From assembly GCA_032690845.1 (NCBI GenBank), contig CM064434.1:32270413-32334412 (forward strand): a stretch of 64,000 nucleotides of DNA, written 5' to 3'. A model generated the notes under the pieces. It saw only the letters and a program-made list of their open reading frames with translations, did not search any database and had not been told where the DNA came from. Positions 10,521 to 21,050 of this stretch are shown here, piece after piece. The position numbers and the translations under genes are program-made. Source of the DNA: Eleusine coracana subsp. coracana (taxonomy: Eukaryota; Streptophyta; Magnoliopsida; Poales; Poaceae). Position 1 is the stretch's first letter. Every line of letters starts with the position of its first letter.

Positions 10521-11950
10521 AGAAGCTAAAACTTCTTGTCCTCGCTTGACTTTGTTTTCCAGCTTCTTCGAACAACTCCTTGGCTTCTCTACTGTCACCC
10601 AATGCCTATTATTTCACTGAGCATCCACACACATCACCGACTAGCATGACCTAAGAGACATGATCTCGACCCCCTTGATAGTTCTGATTTTCCTATAGAC
10701 TCAAAGCCCTAACACTTGCTCCAATAGCTTGTCCTTTGCCTTGATCCATCTCCATCAACCCTTGCACTCCATTAAGCTCATCAAGCTTCCATGTTGTGGT
10801 CATTGTCATCAATCGCCAAGGCAACCATCATCATCAATAAGATTTGTAGTAGAGATTAGAGATGATATCCTGCATAAACAACACTCATACAATTTCATAT
10901 TTGTCATTAATCACCAAAGCATTCCTTGGAAGGATCCAATCATCAATGGTCATGAAGCTTACAACCTGAAAGGTAACAACGGTCCTTCTCGGGTGGTAAG
11001 CTAACCTGTTCGACACTTTCTCTTCCACTGATTCACCACTTGGAAGGCCCAGGCAGCTGAACCGTGATGTGAAGCAGCGCTTGTGCTCGTATGTGATCCA
11101 TTCGTCCATCGCATCCTTGTTGTTCTGATAGAGGTTGAACATATGTTTCTCAAAATACAGTCCCATAATCTATGTCTGTTGCAATACGTTGAAATGTGCT
11201 TGGTCCACTCATTTGAACTCATGATCGATGAATGATCTTCGTCCTTTCATACCTTTTCCAGATAATCTAGCCTCATGACGAGACACGAGAAGACCAAATC
11301 TACCATCTATAATGGAACCTGTGCAACAGTCGATGATCTCCTCAGTTGTATGGCCTTCAATTATAGAAAACCCTCTGGAGGAGATCGAGTCAGTACATAG
11401 AACTTCAAAACATATATGAACCTATCAAATAGAAACATCTGATGCAGGTAGACAGGGCCCAACACTGAAATACAGTGTTCCATCATATCAAAAAAGGATG
11501 GAGGGAATACCATTTCAAGTATGCGCATTATTTCCTTTATGTCAGTCCATAGGTCATTTAGCTCATCTTCAGTGATCATGTTCTTCGATATCACATTCAA
11601 GAAGTAGCAAAGGCGAGTTATAGCCCACTTCACCTATGGCGATTTGACAGCTCAGATGGCAATTGGGAGAAACACCAAAAGCATTGTGTGGAAATCATGA
11701 GTGTTGTACCAACTTATCTTTAACTCTTCCATGTTTACCAGATCCTTGATATTCGGTGAGAAACCGGTTGGTAGTGTAATCCCGCATGGGCACTTATAGA
11801 ATGTCATTTTCTCCTCGCTCGTAAGGGTGTAGCCTATAAGGAGAAGGTAGTACTTTCCATTTGGTCTTTCTTGGGGATGAAGCTTTGGCCTTATTCCTAT
11901 CTCTACAAGATCTCTATGTGCGCTAAGTCCATCTTCTGTCTTACCGCGTG
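10508..11950. repeat. Tandem duplication, unit 1
   Basis: Starts with a non-coding LTR-like part (10508-10890) and continues into TNP2-derived sequence (10890-11945). The same order recurs at 11952-15160, broken there by a 1.75-kb insertion. The two units differ by only a few percent by eye. The junction at 11950 lies at the sequence CACTTTGTCCAGAAGCT, which also begins unit 1. Confidence 0.85.
10885..11945 (-). pseudogene. CACTA TNP2 transposase C-terminal part, copy 1 (element H)
   Basis: Fragments of an En/Spm-type transposase on the minus strand. Recognisable pieces in order are RPNGKYYLLLIGYTLTSEEK (about 11830-11890), MEELKISWYNTHDFHTML, and the segment 11361-11633 with the FPPSFFDMMEH motif of the family. 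Then 10885-11166 continues with the YFEKHMFNLY region. Several frame breaks and stops occur. It is nearly identical to 14104-15160 and is best read as a duplicate of the end of H's transposase gene. Confidence 0.8.
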
Positions 11951-12347
11951 GGCACTTTGTCCAGAAGCTGAAACTTCTCGTCCTCGCTTGACTTTGTTTT
12001 CCGGCTTCTTTAAACAGATCCTTGGCTTCTCTACTGTCACCTAGTGCCTGTTATTTCAATGAGCATCCACGCACATCACCGAGTAGCATGACCTAAGAGA
12101 CATGACCTCGACCCCCTTGATAGTTCGGATTTTCCTATGGACTCAAAGCCCTAACAACTAGACAAGTGTTCCAAACACTTGCGCCAATAGCTTGTCCTTT
12201 GCCTTGATCCATCTCCATCAACCCTTGGACCCAATCAAGCTCATCAAGCCTCCATGCCTGTGGTCATTGTCATCAATCGCCAAGGCAACCATCATCATCA
12301 ATAAGATTTGTACTAGAAATTAGAGATGATATCCTGCATAAACAACA

Positions 12348-12350
<3 letters not shown>

Positions 12351-12439
<89 letters not shown>
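12351..12439. repeat. (TA)n microsatellite
   Basis: About 89 bp of AT dinucleotide at the left edge of the segment missing from unit 1. Confidence 0.97.
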
Positions 12440-12441
<2 letters not shown>

Positions 12442-12485
12442 TAGATATACCCTAGATCTGAATCCATGTATTTAGTTTGGAAATG

Positions 12486-12730
12486 AATTGGAGAATTTAG
12501 TATGTAAGGGTTTGGGCCCTTAGAATCCAACATATTCTCCTTTGGTGATAGAAATCTATGGCAAACTTAAGAATTTAGTGTGCCAACCAGTTGGAGAATT
12601 TAGTGTGGCAACCAGTTGGAGAATTTAGTGTGCCAAGCATTTGTAGAATTTAGTGTGCCAAGAGTTGGAGAATTTAGTGTGTCAAGCATTTATAGAATTT
12701 AGTGTGTCAAGCATTTGTAGAATTTAGGGT
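12486..12730. repeat. Minisatellite, about 25-bp unit
   Basis: About six tandem copies between 12570 and 12730 of a unit built on AGAATTTAGTGTGCCAA followed by CCAGTTGG or GCATTTGT, plus a degenerate copy near 12488. No gene overlaps it. Confidence 0.85.
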
Positions 12731-12792
12731 TTGGGTTGCGTTTGTATCTGTTGGTTGGGTGTGGGCGTAGAATAGCTTGTAGAATAGTTTTA

Positions 12793-12793
<1 letters not shown>

Positions 12794-12847
<54 letters not shown>
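12794..12847. repeat. (TA)n microsatellite
   Basis: Second AT dinucleotide tract, between the minisatellite segment and the 1.2-kb segment to its right. Confidence 0.97.
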
Positions 12848-12851
<4 letters not shown>

Positions 12852-14043
12852 CCACTCCCGAATAATTGAAAATAGATCAACAGCCATGAGAAGACCCAGA
12901 CCTGCCAAAAGAGTAAAAATAAATAATATATTAGTAAAATTCTGGCCAAGAAATAGATATATGACCTATGTCCGAAGATTATTCTCTTTATGCCAAAAGC
13001 TCAGCCAACATAAAAAGAAAAGTTGCTAATAATACAAGCAGCTCAACATGACTATATACCCATAAGTCATATAATACCAAGATCCAAGTAATACCCATAC
13101 ATGCAATATTGTACTCAGCTGAAGGAAAGATACTTCATCTAGTGATATTTATCACCACATATATGCATCAAGACAACACGGAGAAAGGATGAGATGCCTG
13201 CCATGTACAAAATCCTAATTGTACAAGTCCCTAGGAGTTTACTCCATAAATAAAAGACGGCTACTGCTCCCTTGGATGTCTATCCGCAAATAAAGAAGCT
13301 CTACCGCGCCTATAAAAGGAGACGAGTGCTGAAAGCAGAGGACATCGAAGAAACAGAGACGCACCACAAAAGCGCTCAGAACATCCCTCCGCTCCACCAC
13401 TAGCACCACTAGTTGTAGAAACACATCTTGTATAGTTATCAAGAATACTGTCTGTACAAAGCTCCCAGAAAGGTACTCCCTTTCTTGTACAATAGTTCTT
13501 GGGGTTCCCGAAAGGGAAAACCATATGTAAGCATGTTTGTTTAATGAAGTATGTTTTGTTTAAATTATCTACTAGTCCTGTTACATGAGAAGTTTTTATG
13601 CTAAGGACCCTATAGAAGAAACCTCTGACGGTAGTTCTCAGGTAAGCCGCACGTCCGGCGTTTGACGAGAACCTTGTGGCCGTAGAGAAGTGTTCCCTTC
13701 GGGTGGAACTACATGGGGAGACGATAAAAACAACTCATGTAGTGAGTGACTAGGGATAATTTGGACAAACAATATCTTCAAAAAAATGAACATGTGATAA
13801 GTATGGTAAGTACCGAGTAGGATATTACAATCAGTGATAAATGCACCGACAATCTAGAAGGTCCCGTCAACCTAAAAAAGATCCTGAAAATTAAGAAAAA
13901 TACTAAAACAAATCATTAGTGCTAATCATAATTAACGTTAGTTAATCACTATCATAGCGCCTTGCACTAAGACATATATTTAAATTTCAAAAAAAAACCC
14001 TCCCGTATCTACTCGTAAAATTTTATAGATCCTATATTTAGGT

Positions 14044-14045
<2 letters not shown>
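12848..14045. other. Inserted segment of unknown origin with promoter-like part
   Basis: A 1.2-kb segment bounded on both sides by (TA)n and absent from duplication unit 1. It has a TATA-like CCTATAAAAGGAGACG at about 13310-13325, followed by an A/C-rich transcribed-looking stretch and a CAGGTAAGC splice-donor-like site near 13638. No coding region is recognisable. It could be LTR DNA or a fragment of an endogenous pararetrovirus intergenic region. The latter are known in grasses to sit in AT-dinucleotide tracts, but homology was not shown here. Confidence 0.35.

Positions 14046-14105
<60 letters not shown>
14046..14105. repeat. (TA)n microsatellite
   Basis: Third AT dinucleotide tract, closing the insert before TNP2 copy 2 resumes. 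Confidence 0.97.
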
Positions 14106-14109
<4 letters not shown>

Positions 14110-15402
14110 CATATTTGTCATTAATCACCACAACATTCATACCTTAAGGATCCAATCATCAATGGTCATGAAGCTTACAACCTAAAAGGTAACAACGGTC
14201 CTTCTCGGGTGGTAAGCTAACCTGTTCGACACTTTCTCTTACACTGATTCACCACTTGGAAGGCCCAGGCAGCTGAACCGTGATGTGAAGCAGCGCTTGT
14301 GCTCGTATGTGATCCATTCGTCCATCGCATCCTTGTTGTTCTGATAGAGGTTGAACATATATTTCTCAAAATACAGTCCCATAATCTATGTCTGTTGCAA
14401 TACGTTGAAATGTGCTTGGTCCACTCATTTGAACTCATGATCGATGAATGATCTTCGTCCTTTCATACCTTTTCCAGATAATCTAGCCTCATGACGAGAC
14501 ACGAGAAGACCAAATCTACCATCTATAATGGAACCTGTGCAACAGTCGATGATCTCCTCAGTTGTGTGGCCTTCAATTATAGAAAACCCTCTGGAGGAGA
14601 TCGAATCAGTACATAGAACTTCAAAACATATATGAACCTATCAAATAGAAACATCTGGTGCAGGTAGATAGGGCCCAACACTGAAATAAAGTGTTCCATC
14701 ATATCAAAAAAGGATGGAGGGAATACCATTTCAAATAAGCGCATTATTTCCTTCATGTCAGTCCATAGGTCATTTAGCTCATCTTCAGTGATCATCTTCT
14801 TCGATATCACATTCAAGAAGTAGCAAAGGCGAGTTATATCCCACTTCACCCATGGCGATTTGACAGCTCAGATGGCAATTGGGAGAAACACCAAAAGCAT
14901 TGTGTGGAAATCATGAGTGTTGTACCAACTTATCTTTAACTCTTCCATGTTTACCAGATCCTTGATATTCAATGAAAAACCAATCGGTACTGTAATCCCG
15001 CGTGGGCACTTATAGAATGTCATTTTCTCCTCGCTCGTAAGGGTGTATCCTATAAGGAGGAGGTAGTACTTTCCATTTGGTCTTTCTTGGGGATGAAGCT
15101 TTGGCCTTATTCCCATCTCTACAAGATCTCTATGTGTGCTGAGTCCATCCTTTGTCTTACCAGGTTGGTCAAGTATAGGTACGCTACTGTTGTCAAATAC
15201 ACCCTTCCCAATTTGCATCAAGTCCAAGGCATGATTCACTTCCAATTCCTCCCAATAATCAAAATATACAAAGAAAAAGGATTTCTTCTTAAATGGCATT
15301 AAACCATTTTTCTTTTTTACTCTTTTCACCGGCCTTCTAAGAATGACATTGATGTTTTTAACCAGGTCAAACACAACCCTGCCAGTCTAGCGTTGAGGTT
15401 CT
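14104..15402 (-). pseudogene. CACTA TNP2 transposase, middle and C-terminal part, copy 2 (element H)
   Basis: Continuation of the gene that starts at 47750. The frame 14868-15374 has FFVYFDYWEELEVNHALDLM, a GKTKDGLSTHRDLVEMGIRP block and a cysteine-containing LTSEEKMTFYKCPRG block, all characteristic of TNP2 proteins. 14577-14849 holds the FPPSFFDMMEH segment of the following conserved domain. A stop separates these frames near 14868, and 14217-14438 is more degenerate. TNP2 proteins carry out excision and reintegration of CACTA elements; this copy is dead. Confidence 0.85.
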
Positions 15403-15407
15403 ATGTT

Positions 15408-16502
15408 TGTCGAGGGTAAAGATCGGGGTGCCACGTGGCACCCTCTAAGGACCCGCAAGCGTTCGGCCGATGGGACCCGCCGGATCACTGTCAAGTCATC
15501 GTCCGTATAGGCCCCCGCTGAAGACGTTCGCACGATAGTTATGCCTTAGCCGCGAAGGTCGTGCCACTGCCTCGGCTTGCTCGACCCCTGAGTGGTCAGA
15601 GGCCGGTTGCGCCTCGCTCGACTCCTCAGCGGGGGTCGAAGATTTGCTACTTCCACTCGACCCCTTAGTGGGGTTCGAGGACAAGTTGCCCCGCCCGACC
15701 GAACTCGAGCACAGCTCGCCTTTCCAAGCGGATGACTTATCCATTCACCCAAGCCTATCCACTCTAGGGCAAGGACGGGCACTCCACTGCCACTACAGTC
15801 ACGATGACAGTATGGGCCCCTCATGATCACTGGACAAACTCTACCTCCACCAACTCCTGTCGGGGGGGGGGGGGGGGCGAGCCTAGACGAGACGGGATGA
15901 GGGGACCATGACCGATCCAAGAATGGTGGCGTGTAGAAACTTGTTGATTGCCCTGATAGGACGAGACGGATGCCAACTCCAAGCGGATCTGGACAGGCCC
16001 AACCCAACGCTATGACCCCGGGTAGAAGGGGTCGAGTGAGTCGATGGTCAACAATTGCCAACCACCCGGCCTTAAATGCAGTACTCGCAACGCCCGCACA
16101 GTATCGGGAGGGCAAATCCTTTAGTACATCTACCACCGTCATCATCACCAGCGCCTGCTGACGAGAGCAGGCATGACAGGGTGGTTTATGACGATACCCC
16201 CTAATGACACCCCCAACCACGGTGACGCAGCATGGCTTGCTTGATGGACAACAAGATTGATCACCACTCGGATAATATGACAACGCCCATGATGTGTCTC
16301 TCCATATATAGTGGAACACGCCGTCTACAGTGGAAAGGGGAGCTCAACCCAATGACAGGAAATACGGGCATGCCTAAGCACAGTGCCCACCGCCTGACAT
16401 GAGGCCAGGATGATGGGCCCGTAAGGACTAAATACCACGCCACCGACCGGGAACTCCTTCTCCCGCACGCCTTCATCAGCTCTACATGTGTAGAACCCCA
16501 CT

Positions 16503-16541
<39 letters not shown>

Positions 16542-16788
16542 ATGGTCCCATCCCCTTGAAGTATAAAAGGGGAGGCTCGCACCCCTCTTTAGACGTGTTA
16601 CTTGCTTTGGATGAGTCGTACAATGGTGGTGAGAGAGAGAGCTGCAAGTCTCTGGTGTGAGTGGTGCGTGTGTGTGTGTCAATGATGGCGTGTTGTGCCT
16701 GAGAACTGGATGTAGGGGATCTCCCCAAACCAATATAACGCCCCCCCCCATGAACAAATTATACTAGCCGGTGAGCTAAACACCAATA
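15408..16788 (+). repeat. Element E 5' LTR
   Basis: 1,381 bp, homologous to 44826-46295. It has a TATA box TATAAAAG at 16562-16569, preceded by a (CT)n tract at 16501-16537, and a run of 16 G at 15862-15877 that the 3' LTR lacks. Its 3' end has decayed (CAATA instead of CGACA). Confidence 0.9.
16562..16569 (+). promoter_or_regulatory. Element E 5' LTR TATA box
   Basis: TATAAAAG just downstream of (CT)n; the same box occurs at 46014-46020 in the 3' LTR. The pyrimidine tract plus TATA arrangement is a common plant core promoter layout. Confidence 0.75.
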
Positions 16789-16808
16789 GGTTGCGTGCCA
16801 GGTAGGGG
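16789..16808 (+). promoter_or_regulatory. Element E primer binding site candidate
   Basis: The sequence immediately after the LTR, GGTTGCGTGCCAGGTAGGGG, resembles the GCGCCAGGTAGGGG site seen after LTRs of Tat-type grass elements. I did not assign the tRNA. Confidence 0.5.
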
Positions 16809-16846
16809 CATTTGCGTGCATTTCACTTCACCACTCCACAGTTCGG

Positions 16847-17461
16847 ATGGCTGCTCCCTACACCTTCTGGGCTCCCGACAGTAGCTTCTTCTTTGGGAGC
16901 CTAGAGTTTGTCGCTACTGCGGACCGGAAGCTGCTATGTGTCAGCATTCCACCGTCCTCGCTTACCCCAGTCCAGGCGCCCGCCCCCGTGGCGTCACGTC
17001 CATGGTGGCTGGACGACATGGGCAACGTGATCGACTTCGTGGTCGCAGGAGACGGGACACTAGAACTCATCGACGAGTCACTCCTGGATCCTATCGCGGC
17101 AGCAGTCACGGTTGCCGATAAGGCAATGCATGCGGTTTGGCTCGGGCCTCCCATGCCACATGAAGCTAACCGCTCCGCGACGCCGTCCAGCTACGGTGAC
17201 GAGCTACGGCTCCATCTGGAGCATTACCTAGGCCCTACGCTTGACCAGAAGGACCTCCGACACTTTGCGTTCGCCCTAGCAAACATTCACGGGCAGCTCC
17301 TCGGAGGAGAGCCTCTCTGCCTGAGCGGCCTCGTCAAAACCCGCTCAGAGGGACGTCCATGCAACTCGCGGCTCTTGCCTTTGCGTGAATGTTCATGGCA
17401 TGCGGAACGCAGCAGAACGTTTTTGAGACGCGTTCGTGCAACTCGTGGCTCCCGCCTTTGA
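16847..17461 (+). pseudogene. Element E ORF upstream of gag
   Basis: A 204-residue open frame starting 58 bp after the LTR. It has no domain I recognise. It is rich in Ala, Pro and Leu in its first half, and the last 40 residues (basic, Arg-rich) look like out-of-frame continuation. Position and length fit the first part of the long gag polyprotein of Tat elements, where the core capsid domain lies well downstream (18360 onwards). I treat it as the N-terminal gag region, broken after about 17330. Confidence 0.5.
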
Positions 17462-18360
17462 CCTCTTTGACCTCCTCGGTGTGGTCGAGCACCCGGGCGA
17501 GTCCCTCTTTGACCTCCTCGACATGGGGTCCGCAGGAGACTCTAGCTCTAAGTTGGGGAGCTACAAACTGCAGCACCCCACGAGGGTGCAACATGGTGCA
17601 ACTTGCGCCCGCCCTAGCTAAGGCAAATCCCAGGACCCCCGCTCTGATAAACCCGGCGATCGGTACAAAGGTGGGAGGAACCACTGTCAACATCCCTGTC
17701 ACCATTGCTAGGGAGCCGCAGACCGCGCCTCACCCCAACGACCTTCTGCAACGGTTGGGGCCAGGTGGGCAGAGCTAGAAGAGACCTGACGCCAGCTAGA
17801 GCATGAAAACGAGGAGATAACCACAAACTAGCACATCCCGGTACGGGCGGATGCGCTCGGGCCATGGCCCATGATACACATCAATGTATCGTCACCGACG
17901 ATCAGCCCCCCCCCCCCCCCCCCCCCCACAGTTTGCACGAGCGGAACAAAACATAGCGGCGGCCATCGCCCTGCTCAGTACTCTCCCTGAGCCCTCGACC
18001 CCGAAGGCCCAGCAGGCCCAGCGAGAGGTTGTAGCCCTTCTAGCCAAGGCAGCCGAGCTCTAGGCAGCGAACTAACAACGACACGCCACTCAGTCCAGCC
18101 AATAGATCTCTACGTTGAGGCGCGCGGGAGGCGCTAACACGGCAGCTCTCGACAGCACTCGGTTCGGCAACCGACCTCGACCAGAGGCACGCCCAAGAAA
18201 GCCTCAGTTCACGACCGAGTTGGGCCTTACCTGGACGCGCGCCACACTGTCTTGGTGCACTGCCATGAGAAAGAGCGGCTAAACCAAGAAAGAGGCTGCA
18301 ACCACGCCGCAGGGCCAGTACGACAACACCGACGAGGAGTGGAGCCGGAGCCAGAGCCTC
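17462..18360 (+). pseudogene. Element E gag, degenerate N-terminal to core linker
   Basis: No frame stays open for long. Fragments rich in Ala, Gln and Arg are visible, and a run of 22 C at 17906-17927 shifts the frame. Its position between ORF1 and the capsid core makes it part of gag. Confidence 0.45.
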
Positions 18361-18745
18361 CCCGGACCACGAGTCTTTATCTCACGAATCCGCAGCGTTG
18401 AGTTCCCTCAGCGCTTCCGGGCACCCGTGACCATCAACAAATATGCGGGCGAGACAGACCTCGACGTTTGGCTTGAGGATTACCGCCTTGCATGCCAGGC
18501 TGGGGGAGCCATCAATGACCTCGCTATCATTCGCAACCTTCCGCTATATCTCATCAACTCGGCTCGGTCTGGCTTGAGCACGTCCCCAAGGGCCAAATCT
18601 ACGACTAGGGAGACCTAAGGGATATCTTCGTCACGAATTTCCAGGGGACCTACGTCCGACCGGGTAACCCCTAGGACCTTAAAAACTACCGGTAGAAAGC
18701 CGGTGAGACACTCCAAGACTACATCCGGCGCTATAGCAAAAAGTG
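18361..18745 (+). pseudogene. Element E gag capsid core, 5' piece
   Basis: Retrotransposon gag core with VEFPQRFRAPVTINKYAGET, a WLEDYRLACQAGG motif and IIRNLPLYL, then the LQDYIRRYSKKC end. It has a stop near 18616 and continues in frame at 28527, on the far side of element D, using the duplicated aagtg as shared bases. Capsid proteins of this type assemble the virus-like particle. Confidence 0.82.
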
Positions 18746-19815
18746 TGTTGGTCATAATTACGCACCCACTTATATACCGCAAGAGGATGGTGTACAGTTG
18801 TAGCTCTTTTTTCCTTAGAGTATTCCAAGGTTATTGAATCCACAAGGAACGAGCGGAACAATTACTATTAAAGGGTTACTAACAAATTGTAATGGGTTGG
18901 TTGGTGTGAATGATGATGGTGAGAGAGCGGAGGATGAATGTTATTGAAGAGGTAACAGGATAATGAAAGATTCTCTCCTTAGGATTGGTTCACTAGCATG
19001 CAACCTTATTCTTATCAACTCGAGTGATGACTCTAATATTCTACAAGACATGGTGGTTTCGTTCACCCCGGCTATCACTATAGAGGCTATTAGCTCCCCA
19101 CTGGTTTCTTGCACTATGTAATGGGCAAAAGTGTATTGGCTGATATACTAATGAAAAGGATAGATAGATATGCAATTAAGTTCATCACATAGATTAAATT
19201 CATCGAGAGAGTATCAATAAGTATGAGAGTTACATGACAAGATCCCCACACCGGAGAAGAGAATATGTGACTACTCGCTCATCCTTCCGCTAGACATAGG
19301 AGAGGGATGAGAAATAGCGCTAGAATACGCACGAGCCGATCGGCACAAGCGTCGGACCGATCGGTGCTACCTGCCTTCTGGTGGGTCTCGTCATTGTTGA
19401 CCAACCTTCGCCGCTAATATCCTGGAACCCTAGTTCTAATAACTGATTCTCGCGATTGTCGCCCCCCTTTGGCTCTTCATAATTATCTTCCTTTTATACC
19501 CGACGGATTAGGTCAACTTCCACCAACTCTAACTCATACTGGGCTGGGCCTTCGTCTTTCTCGGACTAGGTCGTGTTTTCGTCATCTTTTCCTTCCACGT
19601 CGATCGACGTGGCTCCACATCTGGCCCATCTTCGTTACTCTTTAGTTCATTATCCATAATTGCCCTGTTTTATACCTATTTCCTATGATTACATCCAAAA
19701 TAGAACAACTTCAAATATATGCAAATATGGGGTTAATTGTTAGTCCAAACCACCAAATTAAGACGTAAAACATCCCTTTTTGGTAGATAAAATAGGTATC
19801 TAGAAACCACCAACA
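18746..19815 (-). repeat. Element D 3' LTR
   Basis: 1,070 bp, full-length for this family. It contains the palindrome pair at 19335 and 19356, and a degenerate site near 19597. The TATA-like box is the reverse complement of CTTTTATA near 19491. Confidence 0.92.
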
Positions 19816-19829
19816 GTTCCCCCACACTC
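19816..19829 (-). promoter_or_regulatory. Element D 3' polypurine tract
   Basis: On the minus strand GAGTGTGGGGGAAC, directly next to the 3' LTR and identical to C's 37987-38000. Confidence 0.88.
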
Positions 19830-21050
19830 AAATCATTGCTAGTCCTCGAGGAATACAAAATCAAATATATAACAAGAATCTTCACACCATCTCTCATGCA
19901 ATCAATCTCAATCATCATTTTCACTCGTTATCCCACCACAAAGTTTTTCGCTCATCTTCTTTTTAACCAATCGGCATATCATACTTTAACTTAATCAAAT
20001 CACCACAAAACCTTTTCATAAACAATTTTAGTTCTCCTCGACTCATCTTTAGCATCAAACATCAAGCATTTGATCCTCTCTAGATCTCTCAAGTGTATTT
20101 CCTTCCCTCTCCTACCTAACCAGGATTGTATGTGGATCTTGGAGGGCTATATAACCAAATTAAACAATAAAATTAACCATGTCAACAATGTGCTCAATCA
20201 TGCCCACTAAGAAACTATTTTCTTGGAAAAAAACTTTAATGGAGAAGAGGAATATAGAAGATCTAAAGAAAAGAAAGAAAAATATTTCAATGAGAACGAT
20301 GGCAAAGAATTAGAATAATCGGAAAGCTGCTTTCTTCGATGACCTGTCAGGGAATACATTTTCTCTTTATCTCTCCCTTTTTTTATATTTTTTCTTTCTT
20401 CTTTGCAACAGCACCGATTGGCGCAACATTGCGCCAGTCGGTGCAGTCTATATATTTTTTCTTTTCTTTCACTCTTCTTCTGTTCCAATTAGCTAGAAAT
20501 GGCTAGAAATATAGAGATAAACAAATCGATCATCCTTTCCTAACTTGGTCGAAATCATGAGCAAAAGTTGACAAAGTTACTTACAATCCAATTAGTTCAA
20601 AGGTGTAGCTTGCTCTAATTCACTCGGCTATGTAGGCATATTTAGACCTTGCTTTTGCTTTAGCTAATGATGAGTCAAAAGAAATTTTCACAAATACAAA
20701 GCTCAAAAGTTAAGTGGTAACCAACTAATTCAAGTAATCAACCAATCGATCATCAAAAAGACAAGATAAATAGTATGGGGCACTTTCAATTTGACAATCG
20801 ACACTAACTTTATTGAAGATAATGCAATAATTCAAACTACATAAAAACCTTGAAGCAACTCTCAACATGACTCATGACTCTCTTAAGCACACACACGAAC
20901 TTAAATAAACACTCATAAGAAAAACAAACACTCATAAAACAAACGACAAACTAGACTAAAAAACACTTAAAAACTATGACAAATGGTAAAGCCCTTCCCC
21001 CAAACTCAAAATTTGCAATGTCCTTATTGCAAGAGAAGAAACTCAACACA
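19830..21050 (-). other. Element D spacer between downstream ORF and 3' LTR
   Basis: Non-coding and AT-rich; aligns with 36719-37986 in C. It contains a palindrome pair at 20413/20433 (20-bp spacing). At 20992-21007 the minus strand reads GAGTTTGGGGGAAGGG, an internal polypurine tract. It is preceded by an imperfect TTGCAAT/ATTGCAA inverted repeat. Confidence 0.75.

Larger units (their letters stand above)
11952..15160. repeat. Tandem duplication, unit 2 (interrupted)
   Basis: LTR-like part at 11952-12350 and TNP2 part at 14104-15160, separated by the (TA)n-bounded insert 12351-14105. In unit 1 the corresponding bases are contiguous (near 10890), so the insert is secondary. Confidence 0.85.

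Noticed and set aside
12273..12949. Open frames of Tyr-Ile repeats on both strands
   Set aside because: They are translations of (TA)n microsatellites, not genes.
16847..17121. Overlapping frames on both strands at the start of E as host genes
   Set aside because: They lie directly behind E's LTR; GC-rich composition gives shadow frames.
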